A stretch of DNA of 9,326 nucleotides from an uncultured Marinilabiliales bacterium (GTDB lineage: Bacteria > Bacteroidota > Bacteroidia > Bacteroidales > BM520): assembly GCA_937877575.1 (NCBI GenBank), contig CALFIZ010000041.1, forward strand, positions 1 to 9,326, read 5' to 3'. A program made the position numbers and the translations under genes. Numbering within the stretch: position 1 is the first letter of the stretch; every line of letters starts with the position of its first letter. Shown in pieces: positions 1 to 6,794 of the stretch. Under the pieces are notes generated by a model that searched no databases, was not told the DNA's origin, and worked only from the letters and a program-made list of their open reading frames with translations.

Positions 1-3000
1 TTATCGTCGCATTGGTTGCGGTTATTTCCATGGCAGCTATTGCGCTGTTCATACATACTGTCTGGTCATCATTGCTGACTGTTACCTCCGGTAACGGGTT
101 CACCGTGATTGTTTTGCTTGCATCAATTTCGCATCCGCCGGTAAAGGTGACCGTCACCGTGTAAGTCGTAGTTTCGGTCGGGGTAACCGTGATAGTCGGA
201 TCTGTAGCACCATTATTCCATAGGTAGCTTTCGACTGTGCCACCTTCTGCGTTCACAGTCAATTCGGTACTGCTGCCGGCGCAGACATCGTCGCCAGAAA
301 TGCTTATCGTTCCCGAAAAAGCATTCACTGTGATATGGATGGTGTCAGTCACACAACCGTCGGAAGTAGTATAGGTATAGACCGCGTTGTTCACAGCGGA
401 AGACGTGTTCACGGTTGCAGGATCCCAAATGAGTGTATGGCCTTCCGTAGAAGTTCCCGGCAACGTTACTGTTGCATCTTGGCAATAAACGCGTGAGAAA
501 TCAGGGAGTGTCACCACCGGTTCCCACACAGCGTACAAGTAGTCGTAAGGATTGAGTTCATCAACGGCCACCTTTGCCACGGTGTCAGTACTACTCGGAC
601 GGGTATAACCTGTCGTCTCATTCCAACTTACGAAGTTCACTTCGCAAGTATCCAACGAACTGGGAACGGAAGATGGATTGGTACGCCAATCGACGGGCAC
701 TCTTTTTTTCGCCCATCCTTTGAAAATGAAATCAGTACGTGTGGGTGGTTCGGGCAACGACACCACGTCATTGATTCTCAATTCGTTGTATATACCATCC
801 GTATGCAAGGTGTCACCACTGCCATCATTGAGGAACCATACCATGAAGGTGAATTGAGAGATTTTATTCGTGTATCTGGCCTTCATCAGCACGGTGTAGA
901 TGGAATCATTGTCTTTGGCATAATCCAGCAACACAACAAAGTGGCTGCCGCCCAGCAAATGCTTGCCGGTGCTGACGTATTCTCCAGTGATAGTATCGTA
1001 TCGCATCAAGTCCCAATAATCGAACATGAGGGAGTCTGCACGAGGTGGTACGGCCTGTTGCACAATCACAGAAGTGTTGTCGGCGTATTCCGAAGGATCC
1101 ACGGGGTTGCTGGCATCGCTATATTCCGCGTCAACGTCATACACTATGCTGATGCCATGATCACCTTCTATATTCTGGCGCCACTTACAATAAAGGTCCA
1201 ACTTTTGGGTAATCCAGAATCTATCGCCATGGTTCGCGGTCACTGTGTCGGAGTTATAAGGGTCTGCACCGAGGTTGCCCCACTTGTCCATAGGATCGGT
1301 CAAGTCGGTGGCCTTGTTATAAGCAGTGAAGAACGACATGGAACTATTGAGGCGCATGTCCTCGTTGAAAATGTTGTTACCCTCCTCGTCGAAGTACCAA
1401 CCATTGAAAATATATTTGCTGCCGCGCCTGCCTTCCGGTGTACTTATTTGTCCGTTATAGTTAATTCTGAAGTTCATCGCCTGATCATCGCTTCCCCAGT
1501 CCAAACTCGGATCGTCGGTACCGTCCAATAATGTTGCGTTAGGATGCAAGAATACACGGTACTGCACCTGGCGCCATTTGGCAAAAACTTTTATACCGCC
1601 GTCTGGCATTGTGTTGAATTCGGCAGCGTGCATGCAGCTTTTATCAAAAAACCAACCCTCAAAAACATATTCATCATCGGAATCAGGATTGTAGTAATTA
1701 TCTCCACCCTTCATATAACTGGATACGTCGGCCTGATAGAGAATTCCAGAATCTTCATGTAACAAACCTCTGTCAAGTACATCCGATATAGGATTATCAT
1801 TTCCGTCCTTATATACACCGTCAAAATAGTTGATGGACAAAAATTTACGCGTATAATAACAATAAAGGGAAACTGCATTACTTCCGGATCCCCATATCTG
1901 ACTTAAACTTTGACCACTGCTATTATATGCTTCAGGCGGATAATCATCTCCTCCTTTATTAAAACCAATCAAGTCTATATAGTCTTCAGTTTCGGTAAAG
2001 TAATTATATTTTGCTTCAATATCTCGGTATAATTTAAATCTCGTACCATTATAGGTTCTATCCGTTGCCTCAGCGGGATCATCATCCAAAGCTTCCACAT
2101 AATAATACATATGTTTGACACTGGCATCTGAGGTACTTATAAGAAAAGTGACATTTGCAGCAGCAATAATATCTATGTACACAAGAACGTAAGTATAATA
2201 TGAACTATTCTGAGGATCCCATCTTTCTGCGCTATATGTGACTCCATTATCACCTTCAATAGGGAAATAATCACCTATATTAGTTTGGTATGTTTTTGTG
2301 ATGGTCTTAACCTTGGTATAATTATTATTATCTGACCGAGTGAAACGGATACCGGTATATGGTGTGTCGTTATAGCTCCACTCATATTTTGTCAATTTCA
2401 CATATTCACCATTCACCAAACCATATTCACCATCAGAATCCACGTAATAGTTTTCTGAAGAACAGATTGTAAATTCAATATAGTTCTTGTAACCTATGCG
2501 AGTTCCACTCCTGGTGTTACTCCATGCATTATTACCATTATAATATAAGGAAGTGTTGCTATTAGACTGGAATGTAGAAAATCTATAATTATTACCACCA
2601 CCAGGGCCACCACCACCAGGGCCACCACCACCCTGATTGCTGTTACTGTTATCTAACACCATAAGCACAAGGTTGCCTCCCGTGTACTCGAATGGAGTTG
2701 ATAATACAAATTCATTCCAACCAGTTGAACAATTAAAGGCTCCTGTGTAAACTTGCGTCAAGTTATCTACAGAAATCCAGTCAGTATTACTACTAAAGTT
2801 ATCTTTTGTAGTGTGACCCAAGTATATTATAACATTAGTTTTAGCCGTCAAAGAAGTAGTGGAGGAATAGTAGAATCTGATTTTATTGATGGTTCCTGTT
2901 GTCCCTATATCACTTTGGAAATAAATTTGTTGCGAACACGAATAGTTATTAGTGGCGCTAACTGGAATATATTGACCATTGGTGGTGCCAGAATTCTGAC

Positions 3001-4741
3001 CAATGATGTCATCGACACATGGGCTGTAGTGGTCACCCGTATATGGTTCTCCGTTATAATACCATATTTCGTCCGGGGTTAATTGTACATACTCACCATT
3101 CACCAGACCATATTGGGTTCCAGTATTATCCGTTGTAGGAATGTACATATATTCCGTACCTCCTGTTACATAGAACGACAGCATATACTCTGTTCTGTCG
3201 AAGAAGACTTCGATGATGGAACTGCCCGACACATCCACGATATCGTCAGTATCTGTGGCGGTATAGTTGATCTGGGTATAGTTGAAATGGAAACCCTCGT
3301 ATGAGTACACCTCGTTAATGGGGGTACCGTCTGCTTGAGTACCTTTGATTCGGACTCCAGTATCTTCCTGCATCACTATTGAGGAGAGAGAAGATCCGGT
3401 GTTGCCATTCATTGTGAGCACCGTTTCGAAATCGTAATCCGTACATTCAAGGTTCTGTTTCCAGATAATGATGGAGTAGTTGGCCGTGGCATTGGGAATC
3501 CACTTCGCATAGATAACTGTTCTTTGATCCAAATAATCGCCCCATACAAACTCATTGCCATCAGTGCAATCCGAATCGGTGTACCATCCGCCAAACGTGT
3601 AACCTAAGCGAATCATGTCATGGGTCGGCTCCCTGGTTACTGAATCGCGGTTCACGAAGTTGGGGGCTGTATATGTAGCGCCCTTGCCGTTCTCGTTATA
3701 GACAAGCCAGTTGCCGTATTCCAATATGGCATACAAATACACGTCGTTATTCAAACGGGCAGAGTCGCCGTTGTGGAATATCGTATCGAATGGGGTAATA
3801 ATAGTGGGATCTTGGGTCGGCAAAGGTTTCCAACCGTACAGGCGACTGCCTTCCTGGGGAGTGTAGTTCGCGTTAATCTTGTAACCCACGGAAGTGCTGT
3901 CACAGTGTTCATAAACTTGTCCAACGAAGAGTACGTTATCTAAGTCCTCGTTCAAATAAATCACACTAAACACATTTAAAATCATGGCGTAATAGACTAC
4001 GGAATCACCGTCTTCGAAGTTGGTCTTCAACTTTTCCTTAAGTTCATTGCGGATTCCTTCGATAGTCAAGGCGGTATTGATGTCCTTTGCCGTGTATGCG
4101 GAGTCGGTAGTCCAGCCTACAAAGACGTTTTCGTCAAGAATGTCGCCCACGCCCGGGTCATAGATAAGAGATTTTAACAACTCCTCATGCAAGGTGTCGG
4201 CGGCTTTCACATAGTAATCTGCAATCCTGGTGTTTGAGTTTAATTCATAACTGTTCTTGAAGATCACTTCGAGATGGTTGTGTTCGGTAGTATTGGTCAC
4301 GATATACACCGAAAACGAATGTGCCGGGAAAGTTATAGTACCATTCTTAGGTGATACGGTGGCCACGAACTCAGGGCCGTCGGAACCTTGGTGGTAAACG
4401 TCCACCAGTTTCCCATCCTCGAACTTCTCGTTGGAAAGGGAGACCATCACAGGGTTTCCGGCTTCTGGTTGCCATTCACGACCACAGTCAGTGATGGTGA
4501 TGTCGTATGCGGCCACTACGGACTGTCCTTCAGGACCTTGGGCCGTCACTGGCACAGCCTCCACGGTGGCTGTCACAGGCATGCGGCCATACACGGAAAG
4601 ACCGTGGCGAACGTCATAACAAGTCGTGGCGGCATGGAACATGTCGTTGTCGCCAAGTCCGTTCGCAAATGTCTGCATCACTGCATTAGGCATAAATAAA
4701 CCTACAAATAAAAATAACCTAAGAAGTACAATTTTTTTCAT
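1..4741 (-). CDS. Large modular secreted surface protein with InlB-type repeats and PKD/Ig-like domains (C-terminus outside window)
   Basis: An open frame of 1580 codons runs from an ATG at 4741 to the window edge with no stop. Residues 1-26 form a clear signal peptide (MKKIVLLRLFLFVGLF, cleavage likely after QTFA). Residues about 30-160 are beta-rich (AAYDITITD, SFSVYIVT). Listeria-Bacteroides (InlB B) repeats, marked by an aromatic-x-GW(Y/F) start and a Y-x-K/V-W end, lie at about 376-414, 1025-1056, 1110-1187 and 1338-1406, with weaker copies near 195-220 and 285-325. A duplicated YGLVNGEYV module (from 544 and 773) flanks a beta-sandwich-like segment (about 585-765) holding a Gly-Pro repeat. 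From about 1410, two Cys-pair PKD/Ig-like domains and the start of a third follow (VCAGSSTELTV, TTTYTVTVT). Such proteins in Bacteroidota are usually adhesins or surface fibres, often type IX secretion substrates; that export route is inference because the C-terminus is absent. In-frame ATGs at 4771 and 4792 would add a Lys-rich N-terminal tail, so 4741 is preferred for its normal signal peptide. Function unproven. Confidence 0.88.
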   Translation of the reverse strand, partial: MKKIVLLRLFLFVGLFMPNAVMQTFANGLGDNDMFHAATTCYDVRHGLSVYGRMPVTATVEAVPVTAQGPEGQSVVAAYDITITDCGREWQPEAGNPVMVSLSNEKFEDGKLVDVYHQGSDGPEFVATVSPKNGTITFPAHSFSVYIVTNTTEHNHLEVIFKNSYELNSNTRIADYYVKAADTLHEELLKSLIYDPGVGDILDENVFVGWTTDSAYTAKDINTALTIEGIRNELKEKLKTNFEDGDSVVYYAMILNVFSVIYLNEDLDNVLFVGQVYEHCDSTSVGYKINANYTPQEGSRLYGWKPLPTQDPTIITPFDTIFHNGDSARLNNDVYLYAILEYGNWLVYNENGKGATYTAPNFVNRDSVTREPTHDMIRLGYTFGGWYTDSDCTDGNEFVWGDYLDQRTVIYAKWIPNATANYSIIIWKQNLECTDYDFETVLTMNGNTGSSLSSIVMQEDTGVRIKGTQADGTPINEVYSYEGFHFNYTQINYTATDTDDIVDVSGSSIIEVFFDRTEYMLSFYVTGGTEYMYIPTTDNTGTQYGLVNGEYVQLTPDEIWYYNGEPYTGDHYSPCVDDIIGQNSGTTNGQYIPVSATNNYSCSQQIYFQSDIGTTGTINKIRFYYSSTTSLTAKTNVIIYLGHTTKDNFSSNTDWISVDNLTQVYTGAFNCSTGWNEFVLSTPFEYTGGNLVLMVLDNSNSNQGGGGPGGGGPGGGNNYRFSTFQSNSNTSLYYNGNNAWSNTRSGTRIGYKNYIEFTICSSENYYVDSDGEYGLVNGEYVKLTKYEWSYNDTPYTGIRFTRSDNNNYTKVKTITKTYQTNIGDYFPIEGDNGVTYSAERWDPQNSSYYTYVLVYIDIIAAANVTFLISTSDASVKHMYYYVEALDDDPAEATDRTYNGTRFKLYRDIEAKYNYFTETEDYIDLIGFNKGGDDYPPEAYNSSGQSLSQIWGSGSNAVSLYCYYTRKFLSINYFDGVYKDGNDNPISDVLDRGLLHEDSGILYQADVSSYMKGGDNYYNPDSDDEYVFEGWFFDKSCMHAAEFNTMPDGGIKVFAKWRQVQYRVFLHPNATLLDGTDDPSLDWGSDDQAMNFRINYNGQISTPEGRRGSKYIFNGWYFDEEGNNIFNEDMRLNSSMSFFTAYNKATDLTDPMDKWGNLGADPYNSDTVTANHGDRFWITQKLDLYCKWRQNIEGDHGISIVYDVDAEYSDASNPVDPSEYADNTSVIVQQAVPPRADSLMFDYWDLMRYDTITGEYVSTGKHLLGGSHFVVLLDYAKDNDSIYTVLMKARYTNKISQFTFMVWFLNDGSGDTLHTDGIYNELRINDVVSLPEPPTRTDFIFKGWAKKRVPVDWRTNPSSVPSSLDTCEVNFVSWNETTGYTRPSSTDTVAKVAVDELNPYDYLYAVWEPVVTLPDFSRVYCQDATVTLPGTSTEGHTLIWDPATVNTSSAVNNAVYTYTTSDGCVTDTIHITVNAFSGTISISGDDVCAGSSTELTVNAEGGTVESYLWNNGATDPTITVTPTETTTYTVTVTFTGGCEIDASKTITVNPLPEVTVSNDDQTVCMNSAIAAMEITATNATI
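2340..2425 (-). repeat. Copy 2 of the duplicated YGLVNGEYV...YTG module
   Basis: Residues about 773-800 read YGLVNGEYVKLTKYEWSY then NDTPYTGIRFTR. This is the second copy of the module first seen at residues 544-572. It lies in the AT-rich central section of the gene and is followed by another beta-rich stretch (NYTKVKTITKTYQ, YYTYVLVYIDI) in place of the beta-sandwich plus Gly-Pro segment that follows copy 1. Confidence 0.7.
2594..2632 (-). repeat. 15-bp tandem repeat encoding Gly-Gly-Gly-Gly-Pro
   Basis: On the plus strand the unit ACCACCACCAGGGCC occurs twice without a mismatch, followed by a partial third copy (ACCACCACC). In the surface-protein frame it encodes residues 704-716, GGGGPGGGGPGGG. 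The unit is a multiple of three, so a change in copy number would lengthen or shorten the linker without breaking the frame. It lies between VLMVLDNSNSNQ and NNYRFSTFQ, inside the beta-sandwich-like segment, so it probably forms a flexible surface loop. Confidence 0.85.
3025..3112 (-). repeat. Copy 1 of a duplicated YGLVNGEYV...YTG module in the surface protein
   Basis: Residues about 544-572 read YGLVNGEYVQLTPDEIWYY then NGEPYTGDHY. The same pattern returns at residues 773-800. The two copies share YGLVNGEYV, L-T, W-Y/S-Y-N and PYTG, and so are an internal protein duplication, diverged in DNA. They bracket the beta-sandwich-like and Gly-Pro segment. Modules of this look are known from large Bacteroidales secreted proteins, but I cannot attach a family name. 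Confidence 0.7.
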
Positions 4742-4766
4742 ACAATTTTTCTTTTTTTCTTTTTTT
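4742..4766 (-). promoter_or_regulatory. A-rich translation leader with tandem A7G tracts before the surface-protein start
   Basis: Immediately upstream of the ATG at 4741 the minus strand reads A7-G-A7-G-A5-TTGT. There is no GGAGG-like Shine-Dalgarno sequence; Bacteroidota genes commonly rely on A-rich leaders instead, so this tract may set initiation at 4741. The alternative ATG at 4771 lies just upstream of these A runs, in the same frame. The first codons after the 4741 ATG contain another A7 run. Confidence 0.5.
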
Positions 4767-4859
4767 CCCATCAAACAATTGATAATTTTCATAAATATAG
4801 TGTTTTTTTAAGTAGAAAATAATCTTTGAAACAAAAAACATTCCTTTTTTTCAAAAAAA

Positions 4860-4885
4860 TTATCAACATGTTAACATGTTGATAA
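4860..4885 (-). promoter_or_regulatory. Perfect 26-bp palindrome followed by T7 on the minus strand: operator or leader terminator
   Basis: The 26 bases are identical to their own reverse complement. Each half-site is TTATCAACATGTT, and the centre holds two tandem copies of the 8-mer palindrome AACATGTT. On the minus strand it is followed at once by seven T (4853-4859), which gives the shape of an AT-rich intrinsic terminator. It lies about 50-70 bases downstream of the candidate promoter and about 120 bases before the surface-protein start. It may therefore be an attenuator in the leader, a terminator for read-through from the upstream genes, or a binding site for a dimeric regulator. The palindrome is certain; its role is not. 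Confidence 0.55.
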
Positions 4886-4895
4886 CCAATATATT

Positions 4896-4909
4896 AAAAA
4901 AAAAAAAAA
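4896..4909. repeat. Homopolymer run of 14 A (plus strand)
   Basis: Fourteen consecutive A on the plus strand lie between the palindrome and the candidate -7 element. If transcription starts near 4932, the run is in the untranslated leader of the surface-protein gene. A tract of this length is prone to slippage in replication and transcription. Confidence 0.8.
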
Positions 4910-4938
4910 CGGTTTTCTGTTAATATTATTTCTGTCGG

Positions 4939-4946
4939 CAAAAGTA
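4939..4946 (-). promoter_or_regulatory. Candidate Bacteroidota -7 promoter element (TACTTTTG)
   Basis: The minus strand reads TACTTTTG, a full match to the Bacteroidota -7 consensus TAnnTTTG, and it is the only such match in the 300-base gap. No TTTG -33 element is found at the usual distance; that stretch is only AT-rich. It points towards the surface-protein gene, with a predicted start near 4932 and a leader of roughly 190 bases. Confidence 0.45.
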
Positions 4947-5000
4947 ATACTTTTTTCAACATATTATTTATTATTTATAATTTTTTTTCTTGTCACAAAT

Positions 5001-5039
5001 CACAACCGGAATTGCGCCTATTGGCGCACGGTCGTTGTG
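5001..5039 (-). terminator. GC-rich hairpin just after the acyltransferase stop, possible transcript end
   Basis: The outer arms CACAAC/GTTGTG and inner arms GCGCC/GGCGC with a TATT loop form an imperfect hairpin, 3 bases beyond the stop codon of the MBOAT gene. It is the only GC-rich island in the intergenic gap. The bases that follow on the minus strand (ATTTGTGACAAG) are not a real T tract, so as an intrinsic terminator it is weak. It could equally protect the mRNA 3' end. Confidence 0.4.
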
Positions 5040-5042
5040 GTT

Positions 5043-6782
5043 TTAAAACTGAAAATAAATAAACGGCTGCACCTCCGCTGTGATGAACTGATACAGCACA
5101 AACACCGCCAACACTACAGCCAAAACCATCACCCACATAGGCATCATGGCGAAATTCAAGCGATACCACCTCTTCCATCTCTCAGGCAACCAATGGATTA
5201 TCATCCCTAACACAAACAATGTGAATACGAAACGATGCGCATACAGTATCTGCAGTATCTGATCAAAATGCCACTGACCGCCTATCATCGACACCATCTC
5301 TTTCGCGGTGCGCCACGCATATATACTCTCCTCTGCCGGATTCAGATTCGAACTGCTCCTGAAAAACAATCTCGTGAACGATATAAATATGAACGTCAAA
5401 AACACATTCCACGACTTGGATATCCACAACGTCACTTTACCGGTACCGGATGAATGCACATCCCCGGCAAACACACGATAAATCGCTCCTGTCATCGTCC
5501 CGGCAAAAATAACCCCCAACCAAACGATTCCTATTTTGAACAGGGGCAAATCGTATAAATAGTTCAAAACCAGCATTATGGCAAACAACAATAACGTTGC
5601 CATAGTTTTGATGCCATCGGTCATGAAACGCCAACGCTTATAAATTAAAATGCCGATGCCGTTCAACCCGCCCCATATAACGAAATTCCAGCTGGCGCCA
5701 TGCCAAAGACCTCCCAACAGCATGGTTATCATTAGGTTAATTCCAGTCCTCACATTGCCTTTCCTGTTGCCTCCAAGCGGAATGTAAAGGTAATCCTTCA
5801 ACCACGATGACAGCGAGATGTGCCACCTCTTCCAGAATTCACCGGGATTGGTTGACTTATAAGGCGAATCGAAATTCTTCGGCAGATAAAACCCCATCAG
5901 CATCGCCATACCGGTAGCCATGTCAGTGTATCCGGAAAAGTCGGCATACACCTGCAGCGAATACACAAACAACGACATGAGATTCTCAAAACCGGTAAAT
6001 AACAGCGGATTGGCAAACACCCTGTTCACAAAGTTTACAGCTAAATAATCGCTGAGGATTATCTTCTTCAACAGACCGTTGAGAATCCAGAAAACGGCAA
6101 TGCCGAACTGCTTTCGCGACAGGAAATATTTCTTGTGTATCTGCGGAATAAACTGTTCCGCCCTGACAATAGGTCCTGACACAAGTTGCGGGAAAAACGT
6201 CAGGTAAAAGCCAAAGTCGAAAATGTTGCCGACATGATGGATCCTATTCTTGTAAACATCAACTATGTAACTGATATTCTGGAAAGTGAAAAAGGAAATC
6301 CCGACCGGCAGAAGTATCTTGCTGCAATCGAAATATTCCCTGCCGATGAACCCGTCAGTCCATTTCGCAAGATAATTCACAACCTCCACATTACTGTGAA
6401 ACAGCGAGTTATACAAATCGGTGAAAAAATACGCGTATTTGAAATATATCAGAACCGACAGATTCAGCACCACGCCGAGTATCATATAGAACTTACGCCA
6501 CCCGCGACTCTTCAGACGGTCGATGCGCCGCGCTATGAAATAGCCGTAAAGCACTGTAATTATGAGCATCAGCACGAAAAAGCCCGATGTCTTGTAGTAA
6601 AAGAAAAGGCTTACAAAAAACAGATAAGCATTACGCAGCAATATCCTGTTCCGCAGCAGACTGAAAACGGCAAACACAATCGCAAAGAACGCCCAGAAAC
6701 CAAACCGGGTGAAAAGCAACGGATATTTGCTGTCGAAGGAGAACAACGTCTCGAAAAATATTTTCAGGTTTTGCAATAACAT
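5043..6782 (-). CDS. MBOAT-family membrane-bound O-acyltransferase (AlgI/PatA type)
   Basis: This 579-residue polytopic membrane protein has the signature of the AlgI/PatA/DltB branch of the MBOAT family. Seen are many hydrophobic helices from residue 22 on, LPVGISFFTFQNISYIVDVY (158-177), FFPQLVSGPIVRAEQF (196-211), the DFSGYTDMATGMA stretch (281-293), FWKRWHISLSSWLKDYLYIP with His321, and GGLWHGASWNFVIWG with His361. The WHG histidine is the expected catalytic residue. Family members move an acyl group, usually acetyl, from a cytoplasmic donor through the inner membrane for O-acylation of an exported glycan such as alginate or peptidoglycan. Length is normal to slightly long for the family. 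It starts 12 bases after the SGNH gene stop, which suggests one transcript and a joint function. The polymer modified cannot be told from sequence; no glycan synthesis genes are in view. No Shine-Dalgarno is visible (leader CAGATATACAAA). Confidence 0.93.
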   Translation of the reverse strand: MLLQNLKIFFETLFSFDSKYPLLFTRFGFWAFFAIVFAVFSLLRNRILLRNAYLFFVSLFFYYKTSGFFVLMLIITVLYGYFIARRIDRLKSRGWRKFYMILGVVLNLSVLIYFKYAYFFTDLYNSLFHSNVEVVNYLAKWTDGFIGREYFDCSKILLPVGISFFTFQNISYIVDVYKNRIHHVGNIFDFGFYLTFFPQLVSGPIVRAEQFIPQIHKKYFLSRKQFGIAVFWILNGLLKKIILSDYLAVNFVNRVFANPLLFTGFENLMSLFVYSLQVYADFSGYTDMATGMAMLMGFYLPKNFDSPYKSTNPGEFWKRWHISLSSWLKDYLYIPLGGNRKGNVRTGINLMITMLLGGLWHGASWNFVIWGGLNGIGILIYKRWRFMTDGIKTMATLLLFAIMLVLNYLYDLPLFKIGIVWLGVIFAGTMTGAIYRVFAGDVHSSGTGKVTLWISKSWNVFLTFIFISFTRLFFRSSSNLNPAEESIYAWRTAKEMVSMIGGQWHFDQILQILYAHRFVFTLFVLGMIIHWLPERWKRWYRLNFAMMPMWVMVLAVVLAVFVLYQFITAEVQPFIYFQF

Positions 6783-6794
6783 TTTGTATATCTG

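Larger units (their letters stand above)
4742..5042. other. AT-rich intergenic region without a gene
   Basis: About 300 bases between the MBOAT stop and the surface-protein start hold no convincing coding frame. The region is dominated by A and T homopolymers. It contains the hairpin at 5001-5039, the candidate -7 element at 4939-4946, the A14 run at 4896-4909, the palindrome at 4860-4885 and the A-rich leader at 4742-4766. The minus-strand frame of the surface protein is closed upstream by a TAA at 4808-4810, which limits its possible start to 4792 or below. Confidence 0.75.

Noticed and set aside
803..1531. Plus-strand open frame of 242 codons
   Set aside because: It lies fully antisense to the surface-protein frame, which has a coherent domain structure here (InlB-type repeats). 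Its translation is rich in Val/Ile/His with no recognisable domain, as expected for a shadow frame.
2594..2632. CRISPR-like or microsatellite array from the ACC repeats
   Set aside because: There are no spacers; it is a short in-frame coding repeat with a 15-bp period.
4742..4792. Longer surface protein starting at 4771 or 4792
   Set aside because: Both ATGs are in frame, but they would put a Lys-rich tail of 10 or 17 residues before a normal signal peptide. The 4741 start is simpler, though the longer forms are not excluded.
6186..6779. Plus-strand open frame of 197 codons
   Set aside because: It is antisense to the MBOAT gene; its charged Lys/Glu/Gln-rich product is the expected complement of hydrophobic membrane-helix codons.
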